NCBI GenBank assembly: GCA_013115145.1
Contig: JAAPAO010000384.1
Location: 1 to 34,192 of the forward strand
From: Perkinsus chesapeaki
Taxonomy: Eukaryota; Perkinsozoa; Perkinsida; Perkinsidae
DNA length: 34,192 nucleotides
Reading direction: 5' to 3'
The stretch's first letter is position 1; the number at the start of each line of letters is the position of its first letter. Shown in pieces: positions 10,329 through 21,200 of this stretch. The position numbers were made by a program, and so were the translations under genes. Under the pieces are notes generated by a model. That model made no database searches. It worked only from the letters and a program-made list of their open reading frames with translations, and was not told the DNA's origin.

Positions 10329-11050
10329 CAAGGTGTTAATCTAATTAGGGCCCACCCCCCCGCAACTTTTTATTGCAAACGGGTTAGGATCCGAGACTCA
10401 TATCATTCGAAAGCTCGTCTTTTCTTCTATCTGAACCTATCTTTGGCGGTTTCGTCCGCGCGCTACAGAAGATGTCATCGAGCTGTCGGAGATCCTAAAA
10501 AACGGGCTGGCAGAACACCCTATGGTACTTCTCTTTCACATAAGCAACACCTTAACGATTTTCAACCCCGTTTGATCACCGCAATCCGGTTGACAGAGAG
10601 AACCCCAGATTTCATCACCAAAGCTCAGTCGCCCATTAAGAGCCCAGATCTCAATGTCATTGACTTCGCGGCCTGGGGTCTCCTGCAGTCTGAAGTCTCC
10701 AAGCACCGGGCCGAACTCAATACCGTGGCGGACTTGAAGCGAGTTCTCACCGAGGCGTGGAATGCGATATCTTTCAATAAAGAAGGCTTACGAAGAAAGG
10801 GGGCGCAACCTCAAACCCGTCCAGAAGGCGAATAGGTGCCATTTTGAGCACCTTTAGTTCTACCAGCGGTTTTCGTGCAATTTCGTAGCGTTTCGTTCGA
10901 TAGTACGAGTCGCGCACAATGATAATCGATTTTAATGTCCCCCATGTATATAGAAGAAAAGGCGGGCTTTCGAATGATATAAGTCTCGGATTCTAACCCG
11001 TTCGCAATAAAAAGTTACAGGGGGTGGGCCCTAATTAGATTAACGCCTTG
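10329..11050. mobile_element. Tc1/mariner-type deletion derivative, 722 bp, TA target duplication
   Basis: Terminal inverted repeats of roughly 100 bp start CAAGGYGTTAATCTAATTAG and run to about 10432 on the left and from about 10950 on the right, with about 90% identity by eye. TA dinucleotides flank both ends (10327-10328 and 11051-11052), as for Tc1/mariner. The interior holds only the C-terminal part of a DDE transposase (10443-10835). The high TIR identity suggests a fairly recent insertion. It sits between the ROMO1-like gene start and the FIG4 3' end. Confidence 0.9.
10443..10835 (+). pseudogene. truncated Tc1/mariner transposase remnant
   Basis: A 130-codon open frame without an ATG start contains SPDLNVIDFAAWGLLQSEV. 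This matches the SPDLNPIE(N)xWG block that carries the third catalytic acidic residue of Tc1/mariner transposases; here the residue is Asp (NVID). The DNA-binding domain and the first two catalytic Asp regions are missing, so the copy cannot be autonomous. The frame extends almost to the right TIR. Confidence 0.8.
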
Positions 11051-11059
11051 TATTGAATA

Positions 11060-11082
11060 TCCTCCGTATCACTAGTAACATA
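11060..11082 (-). repeat. 23-nt copy of a dispersed repeat also found in an XPO7 intron
   Basis: Read on the minus strand this is TATGTTACTAGTGATACGGA followed by GGA, identical to 19751-19773, with a one-mismatch copy at 19806-19828. It starts 8 nt outside the right TA duplication of the Tc1/mariner element. Confidence 0.85.
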
Positions 11083-11150
11083 ATTCCTACCACATTTTCT
11101 ATGGTAATCCTAGCAGCGCCTTTCCAGCAACGAAACAAGTGACTTTGAAA

Positions 11151-14100
11151 CTATTTATCGAAATCGTTAATTTTGTTCTTAACTCCTCTCTCAATAATAT
11201 CCTGTAAAAATGCCCTCGCGTCAATTCGAACCTCCGCCGCTCTTCCTCCCTTCGGTCTACAAACCATCCCCTTCCCCATCTCATCTAGCATACACCAATG
11301 CTCAGCCAGCGCCCTCTTTGCCTCCGGCCTCGCCAGCAGAGCTTCGTCCACCATCCTACTCAACCGGCCCATATCACAATGCTCTCTATATCTAAGAGTA
11401 TCTTGAGGTCGAGTTGACGCCATCCGTTCCCGCCTGTCACCCCTCCCCAGTAGCCTCTCCTCGACTTCCCTCGCCGACCCATTCGTCCCTTCCAATTTCA
11501 CGGCGCGCTGGAGGAGCTCCTCTTGGCATTCCTCACCTCGGACACTCACGCCCATCTGCAGTGGGCTCAATTTGATCGAGTGCAAGCCTGTCGGATCGAA
11601 GATCTCCTTTTCGTGGCGCGTGACTTTTTCGCTTCGAAAGCCCTCGGCCGGGCCCCTAGGCACAATATCAATGAATCCACAAGATCTCAGCGACGGCTGC
11701 AGCCCGTCAAATCTGGTCAGACCTTCCTGAGAATAAACCTCCTCAAACCGTGGCTCCTCCACACCCCAGCTCTCCTCCTCAGGAACTTCGCCACCGTCTG
11801 GGAACGTCCCAAACCACACCGGAGCCTCTGTGTCAGCAAACGTCTTCACGCAAGCATTTTTGAACTCGACCAGTGGGTGAGCCCACCAGTCGACTTGGCT
11901 GTCCATAGGGTCATCTCCAAGCGGTTGGTGATGCACAAACGCGTCGATATCGCAATCGTTCATCCACGGCCGAGGCATCGACGCCAAAGGCGCATAGAGC
12001 CCCAGGAACAGATTCACAGCGTGCTGCTTCTCCTGGTCAGAGACATTATTTGCATAATGCCGATGGAGCGAGATAAGGAGCTCTTTACTAGGTGTTGATG
12101 GTGTCGGCCAATCCGTACCATTTCCCTTCAGTCTCGGCGTTGCCGCCTGGAAACTCTTCGGGTTCAACGAGCCCGTTCCCGGCGGTTGGGCTCCACCAAT
12201 GCCCATGATATTAGCATATTTTTTATGGGCTTCACTTCCAGCATACTGCAGCGCCAACTGGTCCCCCATCTCCTCGTATATCTGCGCTAGCTCCCGCATC
12301 ACCATCAGTGGCTGGGGTCCGCCGGCCTCCATCGCCCCGAGCAACCCCAGCTCCCTCAGCTGCAGCGACAGCACCGCCTGACCGATGTGATACTGGAACA
12401 CATTCGTCCGATCAAGGCAGTCGACACAGCTCGACCTTGTCACACCGCTTTGAAACCTTCTTACTTCGCCTTGGACATCGATATGCAACCAACCTGTTGA
12501 CAACCCCAACCACTCCGCCAGCATCCCCAAATGGTCTACAACTTCGCCAGCTGGGGACAGCGGCGACTTCGACCGTTTCAGTCGGTTTTGTGCAACCAAA
12601 TGCTTGCTGTATGCCTTCAAATCAAACACAACGTATCTTATCTTCACAGCAGTCGGCAGCTCCGAGTTGAGAGCTACTATCATCTTCTGGAAATGTGATC
12701 CCAAAAGATACTCCTGTTCGTTCTCAACGCTCGTTATGGAGTTCGGTCGGCCTGACCCCGGTTCTTCCTGACTAGCTGACATCTCCTCCCGATGGTGCCC
12801 CTCAGAATGCCTCATCAAATTCACCACCAGAACCGGTGCGCCGTATCTCCTCAAGAGGCCCGAAAAATGCCTCTTCGACGCCGCAGAGTTCCGGTCCGTC
12901 CGAAGAAACAGTATCGGTGGCCGTGGCTTAACCAGACTGAGTTGGCTTTGGTCTTGGACCCAGAAAACCGGCGCACTCCCGCGCACTTGGACGAAGCTGC
13001 TTACAACTTTCCTCCCTATTTTCCCTGTACTGAGGTCAATCAATATCTGCTCGGTTTCGACTTCGTTCGCCGCATCACCCGCCGCATTAATTCCGCGTTT
13101 TCGATACCGTGTGCCCGCGTACAGACGAGACCGTCGAGCAATGAGAATGATGCTCAAAACTCTCGAGAGCGCGGAAACTTCACGCGCCACGAAATACCCA
13201 TAAATCATCGGCACATACCATTGACGCACCCTCTCATCAATGTGATTCCGAAAACCTTCGCTGTGCGTAAAATTCCACACAAAACGGGACACCAAAGATT
13301 CTTCCCCAGAATCTTCCAGGTTGCTCTGGACCGATTTGGAGATGTCGTAAGTGTGACAGAAATAGAATCCCCGAGACGCCTCCATCCCTTGCAGCAAATC
13401 CAGGAACCTTTTCTCGTCCTTCATTAACTGACGTTGCTGTAAAATCGATCCGTGAGGTTGGTCTTGACTTCTCAACGGTAAAAGTGCAGTCTTTTCAACT
13501 GCCCATACCTGATAGGCTGTCCTACTCTTTGCGTAGTTATAAATCTCAAACTTAGTTTGAACGTAGAACTGACGGTTTTAAAAAGCTCGCTCAAGCAACA
13601 CTATTTCCTAGTCATTAATACGACATATTATTAATGCGACTTAGGGCTCATGGAAATTGAGCCATTTAATTATATGGATGATTTCAATTCGTGCATTGCA
13701 GGATTTTCTATTATAGGATTTCTTACCCTCGTTGAATATCTATTATTATTGAAGTTACGTACTCGCTGATATACATATCGCTGCGCTATATACATAATTC
13801 AGAGAGGTTAACGGAGAGAGCGGTATGACAACTTACCCTGTGACAACCACGTCCACCAATCCATCCGACTGGTCGTGCTTCAGTTACTATAAGAAGATAG
13901 AATCCTTGGAGCAGCTGGATGAGACCAATAACAGCCTAAAGGAATCTGAGGTTGAAGCATGCAAGATACACAATAGGTTACATGAATGTTAGAAGCTAAT
14001 CTTTTATCCGTTGAATTGCTGATATCCTGTTGAGTTGAATATATAAGCGGTCTCGAATTAACATGTCCCGGTTGTCTAGTGAAACACAGATACTCTTGCT

Positions 14101-14191
14101 CCATCTCGGGCCGCCTGAACATGCAAAATTGCCCCGATTCGACATACAACTGAATTTTCCCAGGATCCCATAATTTCCACAAAATCGTCAT
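11151..14191 (-). CDS. FIG4: FIG4-type SAC-domain phosphoinositide phosphatase
   Basis: A SAC phosphatase that in known species removes the 5-phosphate of PI(3,5)P2 and, with Vac14 and Fab1/PIKfyve, controls endolysosomal PI(3,5)P2. Three exons, 14191-13982, 13935-13837 and 13508-11151 (introns 46 and 328 nt, phase 0), give about 888 aa; human FIG4 has 907. Early residues match the family (KIQLYVESGQFCMF, then IGLIQLLQGFYLLIVTEARP). The core has RLYAGTRYRKRGIN, ANEVETEQIL, VQVRGSAPVFW and the CX5RT catalytic site CVDCLDRTN with Cys near residue 464, followed by GDQLALQYAGSEAHKK. These point to FIG4 rather than Sac1 or synaptojanin. The third exon, 2.36 kb, is uninterrupted, unlike the other large genes here. 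An additional upstream exon cannot be excluded. Confidence 0.93.
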
Positions 14192-14862
14192 TAACTATTT
14201 CGAAATGAAATATCAAGCGCGCATCTGAGAAGCTGAAAAGATACTTCCTATGGCGCGGTATGTTACAAATCTTCACAGCCGAGGCTGATGATGATGAGCA
14301 GCGTTCAAGTACGGTATGACCTCCGGCCCGCAGTAGTTTCCAGATAGTACCACAACACCATTTATTTACCTATATATTTACGACACATATGTTACCGACG
14401 ACAAATTATAACTGGTATTATCATATGACAATTCAATACGATATCGCTCAACAGCTGACGGACGGATACACAAAATATTATTAAAGTGAAATGAGTTGAC
14501 TAACGAATTCGGACTGCCGCACAGAGGTGTTCAATATCCCGCTCGCCCTAGCTCTCTAACTGTTCGTGATCGATTGTGACAATATACATAAAATTGTTGC
14601 CATGCTGAGGAATCATCATCCTAGACGTTCTTAGTCGATGAAATCATAAATATATAACGTTTTTCGTTCTGGACTATCAAAATCGAATACACTATATACA
14701 CCCCGCTCTTTCCGCAATTCATGGAAAAGAACGGTATAAACCTTTTATAGCTCCAAACTGCCCACACAAACAGAAACAACGCTTGTTGGCGAAAAACGAA
14801 GTCGAAACAAAATTCATTTTCTTTGCAAACGTCGAGTCTACCAATTCGGAATTCTCCACTTA
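14192..14862. other. intergenic region
   Basis: About 670 bp, AT-rich, between the FIG4 start and the end of the next minus-strand gene. It contains a 66-codon minus-strand open stretch overlapping the FIG4 start, but nothing I can support as a gene or RNA. The FIG4 promoter should lie here. Confidence 0.5.
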
Positions 14863-15484
14863 TTACCTTCTACTCCCTTTGACATAAACGACTTCATTAG
14901 ATTGAAACACATCAATATTGTCAAAATCACAAAAACCAGCTTCTCCTCGCAATGGCCTCAACGGATGAGATGTCCTTCTCATACCATTATTATTAAACCA
15001 AATCACTTTACCACCATCACAGAACTTCAAACGCAAGAGGCTTCCAAAGAAAACAGAAACTCACGTCCATGTTGCTGTCTAATACGGCCGAGGGCCCTTA
15101 CGGTTGCCGTACTTTGGTTTAATGGATGGCTTACCGACCACTTGATCAGACATTTCCCGCTCAAAATCTTCAACCTCCCACTGCTCGGTTTTGTCGGAGT
15201 CTGGCTTGTTACCTTCAAAGGGGTTACCGACGAAGGGATTAGATTTCCTGAAGGATATCTTAAGTTGGAGCGCGCGGGATACGAAATAGGTCAGATTATT
15301 ACCCAACGCCGTAGAGGTCTCTTAAGGTCGATAATGACGGTATTGATTCCTGAAATTAAGCTGTTTTCCAGCATCTACTCTAACCTTTTACATCATCATC
15401 CAGAAGCTCCTTTAATGACGCTGCCACCTTCGGTTTCTTCATAGGCGTTGAAGAATACTTCGAATCTAAGCTTGACCCGTGCAT
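14863..15484 (-). CDS. hypothetical small protein, multi-exon
   Basis: I do not recognise it. The ATG at 15484 gives MHGSSLDSKYSSTPMKKPKV, then an acidic stretch. Exons 15484-15392, 15349-15303 and one from 15247 join in consistent phase (introns 42 and 55 nt); the third reads KSNPFVGNPFEGNKPDSDKT and EVEDFEREMSDQ. A last open stretch reads RLKFCDGGKVIWFNNNG and ends DVFQSNEVVYVKGSRR at a TAA (14863-14865). Joining it requires an intron of about 70 nt from near 15110 to 15040; alternatively the third exon ends the protein at 15079. Hydrophilic composition and good splice phases favour this strand over a 180-codon plus-strand frame covering the same DNA. Confidence 0.4.
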
Positions 15485-15622
15485 TTCATGCGCAAACCAA
15501 AGATCACTTTTATTTTCCCGACTACTACAATACATGACATTACTTCAATTTCAACCGATTAGTTGAAATAATATCGCCTCACAATATTATTACTAATATT
15601 AGTAAAGCACAATCCCTTCACT

Positions 15623-17012
15623 TTACTTAATAATATACCCTATCCTTCCCATATCACCTTGATACGATATAGCCTCCGCCATTCTAGTAGCTCCCTCAAC
15701 AGCATCCTCCCCCAACAGAGCCTCATCATCTTCCTCTTCAAAAAACTCTTCACTGTCCTCCAGCTCTCCAAACTCATCGCCTGACTCCTCCTCCTCCTCA
15801 TTAATAGGATCAAACATCTCGGAAGCCTCCAGCGCAGCTGCGGCCTGCCTTCTTTGCATTCGCCGAGAATAGTTCAAATTATCGTCGAGCGTTCGATATT
15901 TCGACGTCGGCAATTTCCCTATCAGCGATGCCCGCTCGTTTTCCACCTGAGGAAAATTCCCGGAAAATTCCGGAAAATTTCCGAAATTTCTCCTACCTCG
16001 AGTCTTCTGGCAGTTCTCATCAATGCTGGTATCTCATCACTCCGCCCTTCCTCTTCATATTTCTGACGAAGCTTGCCGAAGCGGAAACTTCGAACCCGCG
16101 ACAGAATCCTTCTAAGATGCAATTCCTGAAAACGATTTGCAATCTCGGAGTAATAAAAATACTTCAATCACACTGCAATTTTTAGCGCTCGAATAGGTTA
16201 CCCGAACTCGCTCAATAAGAACATGGAAATGCGTTCGTTTGTTGGGCTGATATTTCATTTCTAATAATGAAAGAATTGGGATCAAGTATGGTTAAAGTTG
16301 AATAATTACGGCTATTATCGAGTGCCCAATAATAATGAACATATTGCTAACTACCAACATAGAGATGAAGTAGTTCAAGCATATACATAGTTCAAATGCA
16401 ATACCCCAGCTCTCCCCGTCATGTCAGCGGCTAGTTCACTACCACAGGCAATACAGGTTCTATTGCATTACGAGCACCGTGATTGATATAGACCATAAAG
16501 AAGTTGCTTAAGATGGCCAGGGAGGAAATATTTCACTATCATAAAATACATCCCCCCACTGTTATAATAAACAAGCATGCATTCCTCCTCCTAACCCACC
16601 CTTAATTCGGCCTCCCTTTGCCTAGCATAACCCAGTCCATTGGGATAGAGAGGATTCGGCCGTCTGTTGCTGCCGAAAGCTGGTTGAACTGCTGAGTTCC
16701 AAGTCATTGCCATTTCAATCTGGAGAGCGTGGTGATGTTGAGCTGAGATGGATCTTACCTTTTGCTGCTCTTCAAGTTTCCTTCGGCGTTCTCGAAATTC
16801 ATCTTCAGCCCTGGACGAAAGGATATCATCACATAAACAGCAAGTTGCTCAATTGCACACAAAATATATATCATAATTTCTAGATTCTTCCGAAGTAAAT
16901 ATCACGCCACTGTGAAGCTCCCTATTACTGTTTAAATGCCTTTATTCGATCCATACCGCTGTTCATCAACTGCAACTGACGAGCGACAAATTGCATAACT
17001 GGATGGTCGTCC
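15623..17012 (-). CDS. hypothetical charged protein with acidic C-terminal region, 5' end unresolved
   Basis: I do not recognise the family. Exons read in phase: about 17012-16971 (DHPVMQFVARQLQ), 16810-16759 (AEDEFRERRRKLEEQQK), 16719-16600 (SAVQPAFGSNRRPNPLYPNG), 16125-15997 (ELHLRRILSRVRSFRFGKLR) and 15946-15623. The final exon holds a Glu/Asp-rich block (EEEEESGDEFGELEDSEEFF) and ends GRIGYIIK. Introns are about 160, 39, 474 and 50 nt. The 50-nt intron at 15996-15947 consists almost wholly of GAAATTTCC/GGAAATTTT runs. The first exon and start codon were not found; the donor near 16970 (gttgat) is weak. Low-complexity acid plus basic helices suggest a nuclear or scaffold protein, but this is only a guess. 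Confidence 0.5.
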
Positions 17013-17127
17013 CTGAGAATAAGGTAAGTCAAGGTGATAAAAGAGACTAAGAAGTGTAGTGTCGCATTCTTATATGATAATAACAACATATTTATATAAT
17101 ATATATAGTCATGAAATAGAAATATTT

Positions 17128-17157
17128 AGAAATATCTTGTATATACAAGATATTTCT
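17128..17157. repeat. 30-nt perfect palindrome
   Basis: AGAAATATCTTG, TATATA, CAAGATATTTCT: the sequence equals its own reverse complement over 30 nt. It lies in AT-rich DNA and could extrude as a cruciform or serve as a dimer binding site; neither is shown. Confidence 0.9.
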
Positions 17158-17682
17158 GGCCCAGAAAGGATTAGGTAATCTGCATCTAATGGTAATGCGA
17201 AGATATGCAGCGTAGAGGTTCTCGACTGAGACTAAGATGGATGAGCCTTCTCGATCAACTCGATCATCAAGAGCTACTATACGTCATCACGCTAACATTA
17301 TTTCCCGTCAACAGCCAAGCCTGAATTTGCCATCGACCATTTTATTACATTAACACTTTTTCTTAACTGTTTAAATCCATTTTCTTAAACTCCTTGTAGC
17401 CTTCCACAAATACACTTTGAATTCACTGTTTCCCTTATTCACCTGTAAGTGTCATTCCCTCTGGACCATTGGTTCCCTTCGACAAAGCAATCCTGGAATC
17501 TCAAGTCGGGATATTTTCGAAGTAAAAATTTAACCAGTTTCGGGTAGGGGTTCTTAACTCGTCGGGTCTGAAAGGGAATCTTTGGAATTATGAAGAGCAC
17601 GCTTAACCTACTTGAAAATTAATATTAAGATTCTCCATCGGTGGCACTCGTTCAGCACTTTGCATCCATGCAGGACGTCGAG

Positions 17683-17720
17683 TTAACCTAAAGATACTCC
17701 GAGTGGTATCTTGAGGTTAA
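17683..17720. repeat. inverted repeat of the TTAACCTAAAGATAC element
   Basis: TTAACCTAAAGATAC at 17683-17697 and GTATCTTGAGGTTAA at 17706-17720 form 15-nt arms with one mismatch around an 8-nt spacer. Single copies of the same 15-mer occur at 18233-18247 (exact) and 21235-21249 (one difference, in an XPO7 intron), with a looser copy at 18208-18226. Confidence 0.8.
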
Positions 17721-17880
17721 GCGGGTAAGATACATTCCAGCTTCAGAAAGCCGCCGTATTCGTCCCACAATATCAAGCTTGTAGCCTCTATAGAAGTTTG
17801 TACCGTATGGATGGATATGCCCATAAGTCATATTATAATATGAACAGTAAGATAATACATTTATACTTCTGTTGTAGACG

Positions 17881-17950
17881 TCATCGACTAGGGTTCGAAC
17901 CTGGGTGCTTGGATTATTATAATATGGTCAGGTGCTCTACCGTGCGACCA
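17881..17950 (-). pseudogene. tRNA-like relic
   Basis: On the minus strand the stretch reads GGTAGAGCACCTGACC (tRNA D-arm 3' side and anticodon-stem 5' side), then an AT-rich, unpaired anticodon region, then CCAGGTTCGAACCCTAG, a B-box/T-arm with one stem mismatch. The acceptor ends do not pair and the D-stem 5' side is damaged, so I call it a relic and not a tRNA gene. Confidence 0.6.
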
Positions 17951-18289
17951 AATATACTAGTTCGCGCGACAGCCATTGTAATCGATGAGCAAGTTCTGCG
18001 TAAACAACACAAGTCGGAGGAAGTTTGTTTGGCCGTTCAATAGAGCATTCCAGAAACTTAAAATAAATGCTAGGACTGGACTTTGGACTTAAAGATAAAT
18101 TATAGAGTCGATTGGGTGGGTTGTTCTTGTAGGTTTGGTGAACGGTTAGCTTATACGATACAGAGCGAAAAGAATATGTGCTTCCGTATTGACATTGATG
18201 ACGTCGTTCAACCTACTTTAGTATCTTCCCGTTTAACCTAAAGATACCCTTCAGTTGGTGTTGTGCGTGTTCTTGTTCTTCTCGTGCCT

Positions 18290-21200
18290 ATGGACGCTGC
18301 ATCTCTGGCCCAGTTCGAGACTCTATGCAATCAGTTCTATAACCCACCCAACGAGCAAGCCCAACGTCAGGCTCATGAAGTCCTTACACCTCTATTAAAT
18401 GGCATTGACTCTGTCCCACAGCTGCAGTAAGTCTAGTTACCTCCCCGGCCTTCAGAATGAAGAAAGACCGGCGGATGTTTTGTGTTTAGAATTGCTTCAT
18501 ATATTTTAGTTGACATACATATTCATTCTGTATACCAGCCTTCTTGTTACGCTACCAGTCATTTGTTAGCAAACTAATACTGTGCGAAATTTCACTGTGA
18601 ATATCGTCTTATCTTCCTTGAAATAGGGAAGCTCCTTCCCCATAAGGGCAATACTGGCTTTGGAATCGCTCCAGGGGACTTCCTCGACATGAACCTATTT
18701 CGACCCTAGGCATTTTGCTGGGTGCCAAGTTGAATGCATTATTATACCGTTTTGTAGTTCACTCGATAATTGCTCTTAAGAAGACTGGTCCAAAGTTACA
18801 GCTCAACAGTTCTATTTTTGCAGGTATGTTTTGGCGAACTCATCAAATCAACAAGCACTTGTCTTTGCCTCAACTGCATTGACGAAAATAGCCACTGCTA
18901 ACTGGACTGCTGTAACAGAAAGTCAAAGGGAGGATATGAAGGTAAAGAACGAACGCCGGCAAGGGAAAGCATTCTGATAAGTTGTGATGTATTAATATGT
19001 GATTAAGTTGGTAGACATTCACCCACATCTCCGCATAGTATGTGAATCTGTAGTTGAAGTCATGGGCCCAATTCTGTCAGCATTCAGACTTTTCTTATAT
19101 AACTAACAGTATATTAAAAACTAATATAACTTGTTAACTAATATTATAATTTCATATCACTATCCTTTACATGCCTATCGGACTTAATTTTACTACTATG
19201 ATGGAACAATCATTTATCGAATTTCTGTACACGTATCTGGCACGGATAAATGAGCGAGTACGAATAGTTCATCGCATTGGAACTTCCTTGTTGGAGTGTT
19301 TGGCGTCATTGTGTCCCTTTCAGAACTTCATGCTTAATTATCTATTCCAAAACTGTGAAGCCCTACAAAACAGTGCGCCGTAAGTCATACCGACTTTTCC
19401 ACGAATTATCATCTGAACTCCTCCTCAGTTACGCCGTATCCTTCCTAGTTCGCTTTCTCTGTCGTATTGTCAAACTTAGTTGGCTGGAAGGCCCGCAGCA
19501 TCAGACAATCGTCAGCGATGTAAGGAAAGTTGAGGAAAAGTCGGTATGAACTCTCGTGGACAGGTTCAGAAGTTCCTGTCAGCTTCAACCAGGCATTGGA
19601 TACTTGGTTTGGATATTTATGTCCAGTTGACAGCCGATATGCAGCCGACCGTCGGGCCCGGGATGTCCAGGTTTAGACGTAATAGTTTGGGGGAGGGCAT
19701 GATATACTTCAAAGGGACTCATACAGTAACACGGAAATGTAGGTTGGAAATATGTTACTAGTGATACGGAGGAGGAGATATAATAGAAAGGAGTTTGATA
19801 GGGAATATGTTACTAGTGATACGGAGAAGGAGATATAATAGGAAGGAGTTTGATAGAAGATATGATCATTGACATTTTGCATGTTTCCGCGAGATTCCTA
19901 CCCTCTTTCGGGGATGCTCTATTTTCTTGAAGAGCTCAAGTATGGCTAATTCTCACATAAATCTTAATGGGAACCTCTCGTTAAAATCGTTCATACTTTT
20001 AAACTCGGTTGAAGCACATTTGCGTTGTCTTTCACAGCCCGGAAAATGTAATTTCCCGCTATAAGTGTTGTGTATAAGCTTCTGGGCTCAGGAACGGCAC
20101 TTTCGTTCCGGGACATCGCCTTGCCTCAAATCTTCACCACCGCGGTTGATATATTGACGCAAATGTATGAAGGTAAACTGAACATCAGCGACAAAATGGA
20201 GGAATTCAAGTTGGTCAAAAAAGTATTATCTGTACTGCTGGGGTTCTTGAGATTCATGAGGTTTATTTTTAGGTATTGCAGCTTGCATACAACTGCCTTA
20301 GCTTTGATTTTATGGGTAATAATAACCGGAAAAGTTTGGCGAAAAAATTCTCGGAAAAGGGGAAATTTTTGGGGAAAAAAGCAAAGAAATGGAGGAATTA
20401 TTACGAAGTGTATCTTAATATATTCCAAATCCCTCATATTATTCATTTACTGTCCTGCAGTTTTCCAGCTTGTTTGTTTTCCTTCTTTAGGAACTATTCC
20501 AGATGAGACTTCAGAGGATCAAACGACTGTTATGGTCCCTCACAACTGGACTGTGTTGAAGGATAATGTCATACCAAAACTGTAGCGAGAATGGCATAAA
20601 TCGATCACTTGATCGATTATGTTCTTAACAGGTTCTTCCAGTTGTATGACAGCAGCTGCAAAAATGGCTGGAAAGATTGTGCTATGTAATAAATACTTGG
20701 GAGCTAATTTTGTGGCGCGCGACGTTAACGCATATGTAATCTCAAATTTTTCCCGTATTATTACGTCTCGTAGTACTTAAAATTCAGAATTTCCGCTTGA
20801 ACTAAAATCGGTATTGAAGATTTACTAGACGCGGCAAATATTATTAAAATGTATTTCACATCAGTTGGAGTACTGTATTTTTTGATCTTTATCCACTTTA
20901 TTGAATTTTGTGGCGCGTGAAAGTTTTATTATTGCCTCGTATCAGATACTGTTTGCAATGCCTAGTACTGCTGAGCTCCTTGAGGAGGTCATTCTTTCAA
21001 GATGAAAAGGAAAGTACTCAAATCGATCAACAGGGCGCGCGCTTTTTGCAACTATCATAATGCTTAGAAACTGCGTTACTGGAAAGTATGATGGAGGGCA
21101 CTGCTCATTTGATATCTAATAAAGTTGGATTATCGGACCCGCAATGTTTGCATGAAACTTGCAGATTGATAGGGAGAATTAATACTAGTAGTCAATTTAG

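Larger units (their letters stand above)
17013..18289. other. divergent intergenic region upstream of XPO7
   Basis: About 1.28 kb between a minus-strand gene and plus-strand XPO7. It may still contain 5' exons of the minus-strand gene (an open minus-strand stretch covers about 17100-17260). It holds a 30-nt perfect palindrome (17128-17157), an inverted-repeat element (17683-17720), a tRNA-like relic (17881-17950) and a second copy of the TTAACCTAAAGATAC element at 18233-18247, about 40 nt before the XPO7 ATG. Confidence 0.5.

Noticed and set aside
14902-15444. A 180-codon plus-strand open frame
   Set aside because: Composition is not protein-like and the minus strand has phase-consistent exons over the same DNA; probably a shadow, though not excluded.
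16080-16105. A CGCGGGTTCGAAG B-box-like match
   Set aside because: It falls in a coding exon of the minus-strand gene (SRVRSFRFG) and lacks other tRNA features.
19544-19563. A possible 20-nt intron in XPO7 (gtatga...gacag)
   Set aside because: Using the donor gtaagg at 19520 gives a 44-nt intron, the same phase and a better family alignment (IVSDVQKFL).
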